Assembly: GCA_001771585.1 (NCBI GenBank)
Contig: MEUE01000001.1
Coordinates: 602,744-666,743, forward strand
Direction: 5' to 3'
Length of the DNA stretch: 64,000 nucleotides
Source of the DNA: a candidate division WOR-1 bacterium RIFOXYB2_FULL_46_45
Lineage (GTDB): Bacteria; Margulisbacteria; WOR-1; XYC2-FULL-46-14
The notes under the pieces are model-generated. The model searched no databases. It was not told the DNA's origin and was given only the letters and a program-made list of their open reading frames with translations. Below, piece by piece: positions 10,125 through 19,451 of the stretch. The first letter of the stretch is position 1; the number at the start of each line of letters is the position of its first letter. Made by a program: the position numbers and the translations under genes.

Positions 10125-11606
10125 ATGTCCTATTTCGGATTTAAGAGCATAAGGGTGGGAGGGATAAAGCTTCCTACAATCGTAAGCGGATCACAGCCGT
10201 TCCGCAGCGGCTTTTTCTCTCGTAAATCACTCCCTTTCAAAAGCGCCCACGCAATTGTCGGTTTGGGGTGGGGAGACGAAAGAAAAGGGGCCAACACCGA
10301 TTTTGTCGTTTCACGCATCAGAGAAATTGCCCCGGACCGCTGGATAATTGTCGCGCGCTTCAGCGGAGGCCCCAACGCCGGACACAAAGTGGTCCATCCT
10401 TCCGGAAAATTCCGTGTCTTTAACCAGGTCCCATCCGGAATCCTGGTTGAAGGCAATACGATCGGGATCCTTTCAAAATTAGTCGACCTTGATCTCTTAT
10501 TCGAGGAAATGAGAATATTGGAAGATCGTTTTGGGAAAGCCCTGTTTAAACCGGATAAAATCAGGATTTTTGAAGATTCCACCATTATTCTCCCCTATCA
10601 TCCGGCGCTGGGCAGAATGGAAGAAGCGGCAAGGGGAGACGGTGAACACGGCAGTATCGGCAGAGGGGTTGGAGAAGCGGAAAACGATAAAGAAGAGAAA
10701 ATAAAACTCAAAGAACTAATTGACGCGTTGGGGGACTCGGAAAAAAGAAGCGCATTGGAAAGGAAGCTGACCGATATTTGCAGAGAAAAACACAAACGGG
10801 CAATGCAAATAAAAACCCGTTCGAGCAGGGCAAGCGAGCATTATAATCCGAACGACTTTAATCCAAAAATTATTTTGGAAAAATATTTATCTTACGCACG
10901 ATTTCTCCAGGAGAAAAACTTAATTATCGCTCCTGATTTTATAGAGAAAAAATTCGCAGAAGGAAACATCTCCATTGTTTTTGAGGGGTCGCAAGGAGCG
11001 TTGCTCCATCCAAAATACGGACCGGAACCGTATGTAACCAAAACCAACATATTGGCGGAAGCCATACAAGATTATGCCGGAACCACTATCACTTTGGATC
11101 AAGTTGAGATAATCGGTTCAATCCGGGCCTACCACACCCGCCACGCGGTCGGTCCGTTCCCGACCGAAATACCTCCAGCTATCTGTCCGGATGTACTGCT
11201 CGATTCCACCCGCGGCAACCCCTGGCGGGGATCTTTCAGGGCCGGGTGGCTGGACATGGTTCTTTTACGATACGGGATCGGGCTAAATGCCAGGATCGAT
11301 TCTCTGGCGGTAAGCTGCCTTGACCGGCTTGACACTTTGGGGACTATCCGTTTTTGCCCCGCTTATACATCGGGTCCGGATTTTCCGCCAGGATTGAAAA
11401 AAGGAGCGGTCACTGAATTTTTAATGCGGACCGTGCCAATTTATGAAGAATATCCCGGATGGCTTAGGCCAACCGTAGGGATTACAAGATATAACGACCT
11501 TCCGCAAGGAGCAGCCAGACATTTAAAAATAATTGGAGAACACACCAACCATGAAGTCTCCGCTTTTTCAATCGGGGCGGGAAGGAATCAATTAATTCTT
11601 CTTTAG
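10125..11606 (+). CDS. Divergent adenylosuccinate synthetase-like protein (PurA paralogue)
   Basis: Predicted 493 aa; canonical PurA, which joins IMP and aspartate using GTP, is about 430. Family landmarks are in order: GWGDERKG near residue 49 (GxQWGDEGKG, catalytic Asp kept but the loop altered), FSGGPNAGH (the catalytic His region), PSGIL, FEGSQGALL, AYHTRHAVGPFPTE, a GWLDMVLLRYG segment and a C-terminal GWLRPTVGI. Where PurA has IGTTGRGIGP there is GSIGRGVGEAENDKEEK, then a charged insertion of about 60 residues. An N-terminal extension of about 40 residues is also present. The ATG at 10125 follows GAGG by 8 bases. Its last 15 bases overlap the convergent gene downstream. The changes and its regulon membership make a specialised paralogue more likely than the housekeeping enzyme; its substrate is unknown. 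Confidence 0.75.
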   Translation: MSYFGFKSIRVGGIKLPTIVSGSQPFRSGFFSRKSLPFKSAHAIVGLGWGDERKGANTDFVVSRIREIAPDRWIIVARFSGGPNAGHKVVHPSGKFRVFNQVPSGILVEGNTIGILSKLVDLDLLFEEMRILEDRFGKALFKPDKIRIFEDSTIILPYHPALGRMEEAARGDGEHGSIGRGVGEAENDKEEKIKLKELIDALGDSEKRSALERKLTDICREKHKRAMQIKTRSSRASEHYNPNDFNPKIILEKYLSYARFLQEKNLIIAPDFIEKKFAEGNISIVFEGSQGALLHPKYGPEPYVTKTNILAEAIQDYAGTTITLDQVEIIGSIRAYHTRHAVGPFPTEIPPAICPDVLLDSTRGNPWRGSFRAGWLDMVLLRYGIGLNARIDSLAVSCLDRLDTLGTIRFCPAYTSGPDFPPGLKKGAVTEFLMRTVPIYEEYPGWLRPTVGITRYNDLPQGAARHLKIIGEHTNHEVSAFSIGAGRNQLILL

Positions 11607-14480
11607 TTTTTTCTCTGCGATTTCGCTTGCCTTGAGTGCGGCAACGTCAATCTCTTTGAGCATAATAACCACGGCAGGATTATCTGTGTCCCGATCTTCA
11701 ATCGTAACGTCCAACGGAAGACCGTCTTTCAATTTGCCTTTTAATGCTTCCAATGCTTTTTCATTGGCAAAGCCAAAGATCAAAACCCCATTTTTATCAA
11801 CCAGTTTAACGCTAAGCTTCTTAACTGGTGTTCTTCTGCCGCGATCAAGCTTTTGAAGTTCGGCGACCAAAAACCCAAGATACGTAAAAAGAAGCGGATT
11901 CGCTGTTATCTGGCCGCGCCGCACATTCTCCTCGGTATTGCTGCTTTCATCCTTCGCCAAATCGCACAGCGGAAACGCGTACAAAAACTCGATTCGGTGG
12001 AAATGGCTCATAATTTCCGAACTGATGTTGCTTGCCGCAAGATGCTTGTCCCAATAATCTTTAAGACCAGCCAGCCCCTCCGGACGGTAATCCATAAAAT
12101 ATTCCTTCCCCTCTTTGCCATGATCAATCTGATCAAGGACCGAAACCGCCGCTCCAAGCCGATAGGGGGTTGTTCTTCCCGAAATTGTCCGTATTTCTGC
12201 AATCGCCGCTCCAGGATTGTTTTTATGTTTTTCCATAATATTATTTATTATTTCTCTTAATTCAAAATAGGTCTCAACCCTCAAATTGGAAAGGTTGCCG
12301 TGTGAGCCGATATCGGCAATGGTGATAAACAAAATCCGGTCAAGCAGGGCTTTTGCCCTGAAGATATCAATCTTCCCATTTACAAGGAGGAATTTTTTCA
12401 CATCTTCATCCTCCAGCATTTCGGCAAATACTTCAAGAGAAGAATGCCCCACATAGAAACCGCCAAAAGCATGATGGTGTTTTATCGCCAGTTCCAGGCA
12501 CCTGCGGCTTAATTCATTCTCCGCCTTTTTTAACTCTTCAACTTTTTTTAGCTCTTCTTTTTTCTTGTTGCCATCAAGGATCTTCTTTATTTTTCCCTCC
12601 GCCTCTTTTACTTTTTTGGCATCAAGAGGCAAGAATGGAAACCCCTGAAAAAGCCGGCAATCCACTATCAACTCGTATCCATTTTTATCGTGGTAGGCCA
12701 AATCGTTAACATCTCCCGGTTTACCCAAATCGTGGGCTGCCACCAGGAGAATCCGCTCTTTTTCCGGAATGGCCGCGGCAAGCTCCCTGATCCGCGCGAG
12801 ATTTTTCTTCTCTCTTTCGCGGTTACCCAAAAGTGAAAGGACTCCCAATCCGGGACTCCTCACCGCGAAAGTTTCGGGAGTATGGCCAGCCTGGATCGCC
12901 ACCGCGATTGTATCCAAAACATGCTTAGGCGTAAAATCCAAAAAAGCATCCGCTTCCAATTGCGTGAGAGGATTGCGGCCGGCTTCTTGAAGTCTTGAAG
13001 AATCTCTCATAAGAATAGTTAACAGGTTCAAAATAGCCCTCTCCCCTTTTTGCCCGTATAAAGCCCCGCGGATAGTTCCCAGCGTCCTTGCGTCAATTGC
13101 CGGATCCTGGGCCGCCGTTACCGCCATACTTAACAATTTGCGCGCCCTTAAAGCACGGGGAGAATCGTAAGAATAAGTCATTGGCTTCAAACCGGTGCTG
13201 GCCGCTATAAAATCAAGAATAGCATCAAGATCAAGTTCATCAAGTTCTCCCGAATTTTCAAATTCAACATCAAACTGCCCTTTTAATTTTTCCAATGCTT
13301 CCCTGACTGCCAGGGTTGTCTTTTCCCTCTCCTCCGCCGGACGGTCGCTCTCCTCTTCTCTCTCCCTAAGCCGCTCTTTTAACTTCTCTTCGCTTACCCT
13401 AAGATACAAAGTATGGACATCGATTTCTTTTTCTTTAAGAGCGGCGGCGATGGCCGGTCCGCAGGCAAGCATTTGAACTCCACCCCTGTAACGGGCCAAA
13501 CGCAGCGAGGTTTTTAATACCCCGTACCTGGCGCCATAGGCCTCTTCAACCGCCGCGAATAATCCCTGGTCCAGAAAAGCGTCAAATTCTTCCGGGCTTG
13601 CATATTCTTCTCCGATTCCGCCGGCTCCGATCCTGTCGGTAAAGACCGGAATAACACCCGCTTTTTTACTTTCGTCAAGCCTTTCTAAAATAGTGCTTTT
13701 CCCCGAACCGGAAGCTCCGGTGATAGTAACCAGTTTGAAATCGGTCCCGTCGGGAGAGCTGTTCCAATCCCTCAACAAAAGTTCGATATCATCGGACCTA
13801 AAGTGGCGCGGATTATATTCCCACCCAAAATAAGAAGCTATTCTTTGCGCTTCTTTAGCATAATCCGTTACTCCTAAAACAGGAAACCAGTTCATCGCCA
13901 TTTTATATGCTAAATCGATTTCCCGATCCGCGTCTTTGGGGGTGGCAGTACAATGTATCGCGTTAAACCTCGGATCAATTTCGTAGGGAGGAGAAAAGCT
14001 CCCCTCTTCTTCAAGTTTAAGCTGGTATCTTACTGACGCTTTAACCTGATCAGCCGTAATCACTTTGTCTTCATGGGTTAAGCCTTCATGAACAGCTTTC
14101 TCCGGCCAGGTCGGACCGACTACCGACGGATCCCTTAAAAAATCATAGAGGGTCTTTTTCCCCGCCGGCACTTCCGCTTCAACAACAAACGCCAAAATAG
14201 GGGCTTGCAAAACTCCGGGATTAGAGCTGGCGGAGATAAAACGAAGCGCCAATTCCCTTCTTAATCCTTCATCCAGCGTTCTCCACGCTTCGGAATAAAA
14301 CCGGTCTACAAATTCCGGGGTCGGCATAAATAAAATCGGAGCATTAACACTAGCATTAATGTTGTGCGCTTCATGTAACCTCTGCACCAATTTATTTGCC
14401 GCCTTCACGCTTAAACCGGGAACCATCGCATCCGGTTTCACCATTATCAGTGCCCGTTGGACTGCAGAAGCGCTTGCCAT
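11592..14480 (-). CDS. Trifunctional fusion: nucleoside diphosphate kinase, guanylate-kinase-like and HD domains
   Basis: Predicted 962 aa. Residues 7-200 resemble nucleoside diphosphate kinase: ALIMVKPDA at the start, GPTWPEKA, and NAIHCTAT near 173-180 with the phospho-accepting His. Residues 248-425 resemble guanylate kinase: Walker A GASGSGKST at 255-263, a TDRIGAGGIGEEY segment in the GMP-loop position, and RYGVLKTSL. Residues about 515-730 carry an HD phosphohydrolase signature: His 520, AHDLGK at 582-587, HHH at 668-670 and Asp 723. A charged coiled stretch lies near 620-660. The ATG at 14480 follows GGGGAGG by 9 bases and starts 2 bases after the upstream stop. The first two activities would turn GMP into GDP and GTP; the HD part could hydrolyse a nucleotide. 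It is third in the 19.4-11.6 kb operon. The domain calls are by motif; activity is inferred. Confidence 0.75.
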   Translation of the reverse strand: MASASAVQRALIMVKPDAMVPGLSVKAANKLVQRLHEAHNINASVNAPILFMPTPEFVDRFYSEAWRTLDEGLRRELALRFISASSNPGVLQAPILAFVVEAEVPAGKKTLYDFLRDPSVVGPTWPEKAVHEGLTHEDKVITADQVKASVRYQLKLEEEGSFSPPYEIDPRFNAIHCTATPKDADREIDLAYKMAMNWFPVLGVTDYAKEAQRIASYFGWEYNPRHFRSDDIELLLRDWNSSPDGTDFKLVTITGASGSGKSTILERLDESKKAGVIPVFTDRIGAGGIGEEYASPEEFDAFLDQGLFAAVEEAYGARYGVLKTSLRLARYRGGVQMLACGPAIAAALKEKEIDVHTLYLRVSEEKLKERLREREEESDRPAEEREKTTLAVREALEKLKGQFDVEFENSGELDELDLDAILDFIAASTGLKPMTYSYDSPRALRARKLLSMAVTAAQDPAIDARTLGTIRGALYGQKGERAILNLLTILMRDSSRLQEAGRNPLTQLEADAFLDFTPKHVLDTIAVAIQAGHTPETFAVRSPGLGVLSLLGNREREKKNLARIRELAAAIPEKERILLVAAHDLGKPGDVNDLAYHDKNGYELIVDCRLFQGFPFLPLDAKKVKEAEGKIKKILDGNKKKEELKKVEELKKAENELSRRCLELAIKHHHAFGGFYVGHSSLEVFAEMLEDEDVKKFLLVNGKIDIFRAKALLDRILFITIADIGSHGNLSNLRVETYFELREIINNIMEKHKNNPGAAIAEIRTISGRTTPYRLGAAVSVLDQIDHGKEGKEYFMDYRPEGLAGLKDYWDKHLAASNISSEIMSHFHRIEFLYAFPLCDLAKDESSNTEENVRRGQITANPLLFTYLGFLVAELQKLDRGRRTPVKKLSVKLVDKNGVLIFGFANEKALEALKGKLKDGLPLDVTIEDRDTDNPAVVIMLKEIDVAALKASEIAEKKLKKN

Positions 14481-14482
14481 GG

Positions 14483-17400
14483 CTATTTACCTCCCCTTAT
14501 GGCGCGAGGAGTGCGCCGGACCCTTTTTTGAACCAAGTTGCACAACACTTTAAACGGCATTCCTGTCCCGAAAACAATTTCATGGTCGGCCACTTTGCCG
14601 TCCTCTTTCTTTCCGCCCCAAATCCTGGTGTATCCGGTCTCAAGCACCCCGTCATAAAGTTCAACCGTTGCCATGGCGATGTTGGGCGGAACGACCAGCA
14701 CTTTTTCTTCGTCCGTATGAATCACATCGTAAAGCATCCGCATGGCGGCAACCGGAATCACACTCGGCTTGGGATAACCTTTGCTCAAATCAAAGGTCAT
14801 TTCCGGAAATTCAATTTTACCGGTAATCCTGGCGCCGTTTATAACGGTATAGGGAGTAATTTTTACCGGCTGCGCTATCTCCGCGTCCAGCAGGATTGTG
14901 TACGGTTTAATCTCCGTGCCGGCGGCCAGCTTGGTCCCCCGTCCGATATAAACTTTGGAGATATCTTCTATAACAACCTCGCCTATTTTGATTCCTTTCT
15001 TTCCATACAATTCATAATTCTCTTCCCCTGTAAACTCAATCTCCCCCAAACACGCCCCCTCTTCAATATTCTTCCTCATTATGGTTCCAATATCCGCTCC
15101 ATCCGGAGCCGGCTCGTTCAATCCTTCTATGTCCCGATACATCAGGCGCATAAAGTAGTCCTGGTGGAAAATTTCCATATACTTCCTAAAAATCTCCTCA
15201 ACCGTCCCGGTATCCGAAAAATGGTCCAAAACCGCGACCCCCACTCCTTTCGATTTATCTTCCACCATTCTGGCAATCCGCCAAAGTTCGATCCAATCTT
15301 GCATATGCACCAGTTCCGGCGTCCATCCCTCTTTTTCTTCTTTTCTTGCCAGCCAGGCCTGCAGACAAATCAGGTTTTTCAGTGGAGTCCATCTTGGATC
15401 GTTTCTTGGAACACTTCGCAATGCCCTGATGTTTCTCTCCGTCAAATTGAATCCAATCTCTATCCGCTTGGCAAAACCATGGCTTTTTACTTTTTTCTGG
15501 ATATCTTCAAGATTATCAATGTCTTGAACAATCGCATCAATGGATTTATGCTCGGCATCAACTTTTCCGATCATCATCGGTTCCATCAGCAGCTGCGCCC
15601 AGTCCACATAAGGATCTTTCTTGAAAAGCAAATTAAGCGGCAAAGCCGGGTTTTCCTTCCCGGTTTTAGGATCATGGCTCGGTCTACTAAACGCCCGTTC
15701 CAATTGATCCGCCAATTCTTCCGTAATCGACATAACAAAAGTATTCAAATAAGTATAGAAAAGGGCATTGGCCAACTGCCTTGCTTCTTCCCACTGGTGA
15801 TCACTTACTCCTCCATGCGGTACTTTTGCCCATTCTTCTTTGGTCGCCTGGGCCGCCCGCGCCAGAAATTCTTCCCAATTTCCGGCAATTGCCGTAAGAC
15901 CAGAAGAAACACATTGTAGGCAAACCTCTTTAAACAAATCCGCCGCTTTCATTTCGCCCAGTTTGGTAATTTTGCGCAAGTTATCTGTCCAATAATCTTT
16001 TCCTCCCAATTTACCGCTTAAAACCTGCCTCCTGATCCCCTCTCTTAAAACTGCCAGAGGGGGCTTTTCGATAAATTGGATTAATTTCCCTTCTCCATCA
16101 AAAACCGCCTGTCCCAACCCCTTAAGATAGCCTAATTGTCCGTCTGGAACCCCTTCCACCTGTGCTTTAACCGTCATAATATGCAATCCGTAATCGGTAT
16201 CTCTTAAAAACTTTTCCCCTACCCTTATCCCTTGATAGTCATCCTTAAAAAGAGCATAGCTTTTAAGAAGCTGGTCGCAACCAAGCAAAACCACTCTTCC
16301 TTTTCCATGATTTGGGAGCTGAAAAGAGATCTCTGCCGCTCCCATCAGCGACATAATTGAGAAAGGAACATATCCTAACCTTATTCCTCCTTTACTGACA
16401 TCCTCCGCCACCCCCAGCATCAGAGATCTGGTCCCTGCCCCTCCTTCCGTCTCAAAAAGAAGGACCGCGTCGCGGCCAAATTGTCCTTTTTTGATCGCCC
16501 TCGCAATCAAGACCAAAAAGGCCGAAAGGTTCCCGATCATGACCTCTTCGTCTTCCCTTCGATCGGTCTTTGCGGCCGAAACCGCCCCGACAACTTCCAT
16601 ATTCCCTCTTATGCGATCAAGCATCTGTTCGTAAAACCTGGCCGATTCGATAAGCTGGACAGTTGCATTTTTCCTGACCCGCTCGGAGGCATCTCCAAAA
16701 TATTCCATTACCAATGATTTAATAAAATTAACTTTGTGGTTCGCCAGAACATAACCGGTATTTCTAACCGGAGTATCGTCTTTGGGTAAAATCTGCGGTT
16801 CTTCAACTTTAGGAGCGGGACACGTTAATGTTGGGGCATCGGGGTCAACCGCGTTGACTCTTTTGGTAAACTCAAAATGCCTGATTGTATTCCTAACTTC
16901 CTCCCCCAGCCCCAAAGTTGTGCCTCTTGTATTAAAAGCCCAAACTTTCCGTTCTAATTTTAGTTTTTTGTCCGAGGTGCTTAAGGTCGGATAAATTGCT
17001 CGAGCCACCTCCAATCCCAGTGCCGCCGCCTTAAAATCCCCTCCAATCAAAACCGCTTCGATGTAACTTAAAACTTCTTCCTCCCTGCCGGCAAAAAAGC
17101 TGGCCAAAACCGCTTCCGCCGCTCGTTTTGAAATTGAAGCGGCCTTCTCGTCGGTAAAAATTTCAATCAACATATTGAGATTGGGTGCAGAGATCGCTTT
17201 GGTTGTGGCTCCGGTCGCGACTACCCCGTTTTCCGGATGCAGCATCGGATCAACCACCAGTTTCGAAAAATTACCGGCGGCCGCTTTGGGATCTGCCGTT
17301 TGTCTTTTCTTGTCGTCAACCACCAGGCTCTTTTTGGCCATCTGGATAGCGTCCTGCACCGCTTTTGGAATACTGACTTTATCTTTGGAATCGCCTGCCT

Positions 17401-18235
17401 CCAAATAGGCCTGTTGGGCGACCAGATGGATTAACCCCTGCTGGACTTCCCTTCTTCCACCTTCCATAAACATCAGGGCAATTTCCGGAACTTCGGCATT
17501 CATCTGGTTTTGAATCTCTTTTAGTTCTTCGGCTATGCAATCGATATCGGTCTCAACGGTCCGGCTCCCCTCGATTGCCTTAAGGGCTTCACCCGCCAGG
17601 CGTTTATATGTCCCAATTCTCTGCGCTTTTCGTAAAACTCTTCTTGTTTCAACAATATCTTTGGGAGGAGAAAACTCGGCGGAATCCTTTATCAAGCGTA
17701 AAATCCTCTCCACTTCAAGGGGAGGAGTTTTTTTGTCGATAATTTTAGCCAGAAGATTTTTTTCTTCTTCCAGCCGGTGTAATAACAAGGGGCCTCCCCC
17801 TTTAGTTCCACCGCCCGCGGCAGGAACACCGGTTGGTTGCGCGGTCACCGCCTCCGCATCTTCCCCTTTTAACATTATATGCAACCGGTCAAGCAAGCTT
17901 GTTTTTCCAACCGTGGGGAAACCGCTTTCCCCCGCCAAAGCAAAAGCAAATTGTTCGGTAAATGAGAACCCAAAACCTCTAAATAATTTCTCTCCCGCCA
18001 ATCTCCTCTCTTTCAACTCCAGCGTCAATCCGCTCCCCAAAAGCCCGTATTTTCGAGCCGCCATTTCAATATCCAGCCGGCCGGTGAAGGCGGTAACAAC
18101 CGCCGAATCGGAGGCGATCTGCCGCCCCAACTGTTCGGACCCAAAATGCCGGCCCAATACTTTCGCCAATTCCGGATTGTATCCGGTGCTGGTTTTTAAA
18201 CCGATCCAACTTATTTTTTGTGTTAAACTTATCAT
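14483..18235 (-). CDS. Large sugar-nucleotidyltransferase-like protein with left-handed beta-helix
   Basis: Predicted 1250 aa. The centre resembles a sugar-1-phosphate nucleotidyltransferase: EGGAGTRS near 597-604 in place of the GxGTR loop, VVLLGCDQ near 648-655 where the metal-binding aspartate is expected, and FIEKPP near 721-726, a hallmark of the family. Near 1090-1160 a hexapeptide-type stretch (VYIGRGTKLAAGTEIKPYT) suggests a left-handed beta-helix, as in GlmU and GlgC relatives. The first 580 residues are mostly helical; a GFPTVGKT sequence near 105-112 fits a Walker A motif but may be chance. The start overlaps the upstream stop as ATGA, and GGAGG lies upstream. Together with the kinase fusion next door it could activate a sugar for the glycosyltransferases. 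The exact substrate is not readable, and the family match is distant. Confidence 0.65.
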   Translation of the reverse strand: MISLTQKISWIGLKTSTGYNPELAKVLGRHFGSEQLGRQIASDSAVVTAFTGRLDIEMAARKYGLLGSGLTLELKERRLAGEKLFRGFGFSFTEQFAFALAGESGFPTVGKTSLLDRLHIMLKGEDAEAVTAQPTGVPAAGGGTKGGGPLLLHRLEEEKNLLAKIIDKKTPPLEVERILRLIKDSAEFSPPKDIVETRRVLRKAQRIGTYKRLAGEALKAIEGSRTVETDIDCIAEELKEIQNQMNAEVPEIALMFMEGGRREVQQGLIHLVAQQAYLEAGDSKDKVSIPKAVQDAIQMAKKSLVVDDKKRQTADPKAAAGNFSKLVVDPMLHPENGVVATGATTKAISAPNLNMLIEIFTDEKAASISKRAAEAVLASFFAGREEEVLSYIEAVLIGGDFKAAALGLEVARAIYPTLSTSDKKLKLERKVWAFNTRGTTLGLGEEVRNTIRHFEFTKRVNAVDPDAPTLTCPAPKVEEPQILPKDDTPVRNTGYVLANHKVNFIKSLVMEYFGDASERVRKNATVQLIESARFYEQMLDRIRGNMEVVGAVSAAKTDRREDEEVMIGNLSAFLVLIARAIKKGQFGRDAVLLFETEGGAGTRSLMLGVAEDVSKGGIRLGYVPFSIMSLMGAAEISFQLPNHGKGRVVLLGCDQLLKSYALFKDDYQGIRVGEKFLRDTDYGLHIMTVKAQVEGVPDGQLGYLKGLGQAVFDGEGKLIQFIEKPPLAVLREGIRRQVLSGKLGGKDYWTDNLRKITKLGEMKAADLFKEVCLQCVSSGLTAIAGNWEEFLARAAQATKEEWAKVPHGGVSDHQWEEARQLANALFYTYLNTFVMSITEELADQLERAFSRPSHDPKTGKENPALPLNLLFKKDPYVDWAQLLMEPMMIGKVDAEHKSIDAIVQDIDNLEDIQKKVKSHGFAKRIEIGFNLTERNIRALRSVPRNDPRWTPLKNLICLQAWLARKEEKEGWTPELVHMQDWIELWRIARMVEDKSKGVGVAVLDHFSDTGTVEEIFRKYMEIFHQDYFMRLMYRDIEGLNEPAPDGADIGTIMRKNIEEGACLGEIEFTGEENYELYGKKGIKIGEVVIEDISKVYIGRGTKLAAGTEIKPYTILLDAEIAQPVKITPYTVINGARITGKIEFPEMTFDLSKGYPKPSVIPVAAMRMLYDVIHTDEEKVLVVPPNIAMATVELYDGVLETGYTRIWGGKKEDGKVADHEIVFGTGMPFKVLCNLVQKRVRRTPRAIRGGK

Positions 18236-19377
18236 TTTCCGCCACCTCCGGAATCCGCCGCGGCCTGTGCCTGACCCGATCCTCCGGAAGCTCCCGCTCC
18301 GTCTCCTCCCGATGCTTTTTCCGCCCGATCCGATTCCGCCTGCTTTAACGCGTCAAGAGCCATTTTAACAAGTGCCAGTTCATCCGCTTGAAGTCCCGTC
18401 CCTTTTTCAAGCTTGTTGGTCAATACTTTCTTTAAATCTTCCAAATCTTTCGCCTCTATCTTTATCCCTTTCCCTTTTGCCGCCATTTTTCTCGCGAAAA
18501 AACGAATTTTCTCCGCGATAAGTTTTCGATCGTTTTCCGCGGTTGTCGAGTTAATTTTTTCTATATCTTCAATAAGCTTTTTTGTTTTTTGATCCAATTC
18601 TATTTTTGCCCCCCCCCTTTCTCCCCCTTTGTTTTTTTGTTCTTCCACCTGTTTTGCCAGAGCAATATCCCTGATCCGATCAGCCAAAGCCTTGATTTCA
18701 ACGGACAAAAACATCGGCTTAACTAAGCCGGCCGCGCCCGCCAACAGCCATTCACAGTCGCCAACCGCTCCTCCTCTGATGATCGAAAGATACGCGGAAA
18801 AGCGCTGGGGTTTTTTTCCGGTCCTTATTATTGAAAGGAGATCTCCTCCGCTAAATTGCGGCGCCGCTGGAACCATTGCCAATGGGGCTGTTTTTGGTGC
18901 GGAGACGATTGTCTGAGCGGCAAATCTCCTGGAGATTTCGTCCATGACTTTGCCGGCAAAAGGATCATCGGTTAAATCGGCAATCCTGCCACCGCAACCG
19001 ACAATATGTTGCAAAAGAGGTGCTTTGTCCGCGGGATTAGAGAGTGAAGAGATATACTTTTCGTCAACCCGCATCGCTCTCATTACCATGGGCCTATACC
19101 ATAAGCGGCTAATTCCAAATCTTCCCAACCAGGTTAAAGAAAGGCTGGCAAGTGTGGTTTCTCCCAAAACCAGCATAAAAGCAGAAAAACTAGAGAAATC
19201 GATAAAGGCCGCTTCATAGGCGCTTCCAAATAATTTATATCCGGCCACAGTGGTTATGCATACCGAAGCCCCAAAAGACAAGGCCCTGACCACTTTACCG
19301 GAAAATCTCTTAAAATTAGAGACCGCTGTAGGCAAACGGAGATCTGTACCGCCAGGGATTCGAACCGGTGTTATCAT
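18232..19377 (-). CDS. Two-helix membrane protein, family unknown
   Basis: Predicted 381 aa from the ATG at 19377, which has AAGGAG 10 bases upstream; a GTG at 19386 is the alternative. Two hydrophobic segments lie at about 32-52 and 65-85. The remainder is cytosolic-looking: a helical, lysine-rich middle and a C-terminal tail of Gly, Ala, Ser and Gln ending in GGGGK. The coding strand has a run of eight G near 18609-18616 inside codons for KGGERGG; the frame stays open across it. I recognise no family. It is first in the operon behind the sigma-28-like promoter and overlaps the nucleotidyltransferase gene by four bases, so it may anchor or organise the other products at the membrane. That role is inferred from position. 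Confidence 0.75.
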   Translation of the reverse strand: MITPVRIPGGTDLRLPTAVSNFKRFSGKVVRALSFGASVCITTVAGYKLFGSAYEAAFIDFSSFSAFMLVLGETTLASLSLTWLGRFGISRLWYRPMVMRAMRVDEKYISSLSNPADKAPLLQHIVGCGGRIADLTDDPFAGKVMDEISRRFAAQTIVSAPKTAPLAMVPAAPQFSGGDLLSIIRTGKKPQRFSAYLSIIRGGAVGDCEWLLAGAAGLVKPMFLSVEIKALADRIRDIALAKQVEEQKNKGGERGGAKIELDQKTKKLIEDIEKINSTTAENDRKLIAEKIRFFARKMAAKGKGIKIEAKDLEDLKKVLTNKLEKGTGLQADELALVKMALDALKQAESDRAEKASGGDGAGASGGSGQAQAAADSGGGGK

Positions 19378-19406
19378 CTCTCTCACTCTCCTTTCTTTCT
19401 ATATAT

Positions 19407-19434
19407 ATATCGTCAAAATGAAAGCGAAATTTCA
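19407..19434 (-). promoter_or_regulatory. Sigma-28-like promoter for the nucleotidyltransferase operon
   Basis: On the minus strand: TGAAATTT, 14 bases ending TTTTGA, then CGATAT and ATATATAGAAAG, with AAGGAG downstream and the ATG at 19377. Spacing equals that of the boxes at 9992 and 10074. Confidence 0.8.
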
Positions 19435-19451
19435 CATTATCTTATGTTTTT

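Noticed and set aside
15537-15919. Long plus-strand open frames opposite the large minus-strand genes
   Set aside because: They lack ribosome sites and family resemblance, while the minus-strand frames carry clear domain motifs. They are shadows of those genes.
18609-18616. Run of eight C (G on the coding strand) as a phase-variation site
   Set aside because: The frame is open across it, it lies in a glycine-rich low-complexity part, and there is no sign of alternative frames.
19345-19377. tRNA 3'-end-like sequence (GGTTCGAATCCC on the minus strand)
   Set aside because: Only two or three T-stem pairs form, no acceptor, anticodon or D arm is found, and it codes for the start of the membrane protein (PVRIPGG). 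Probably chance.
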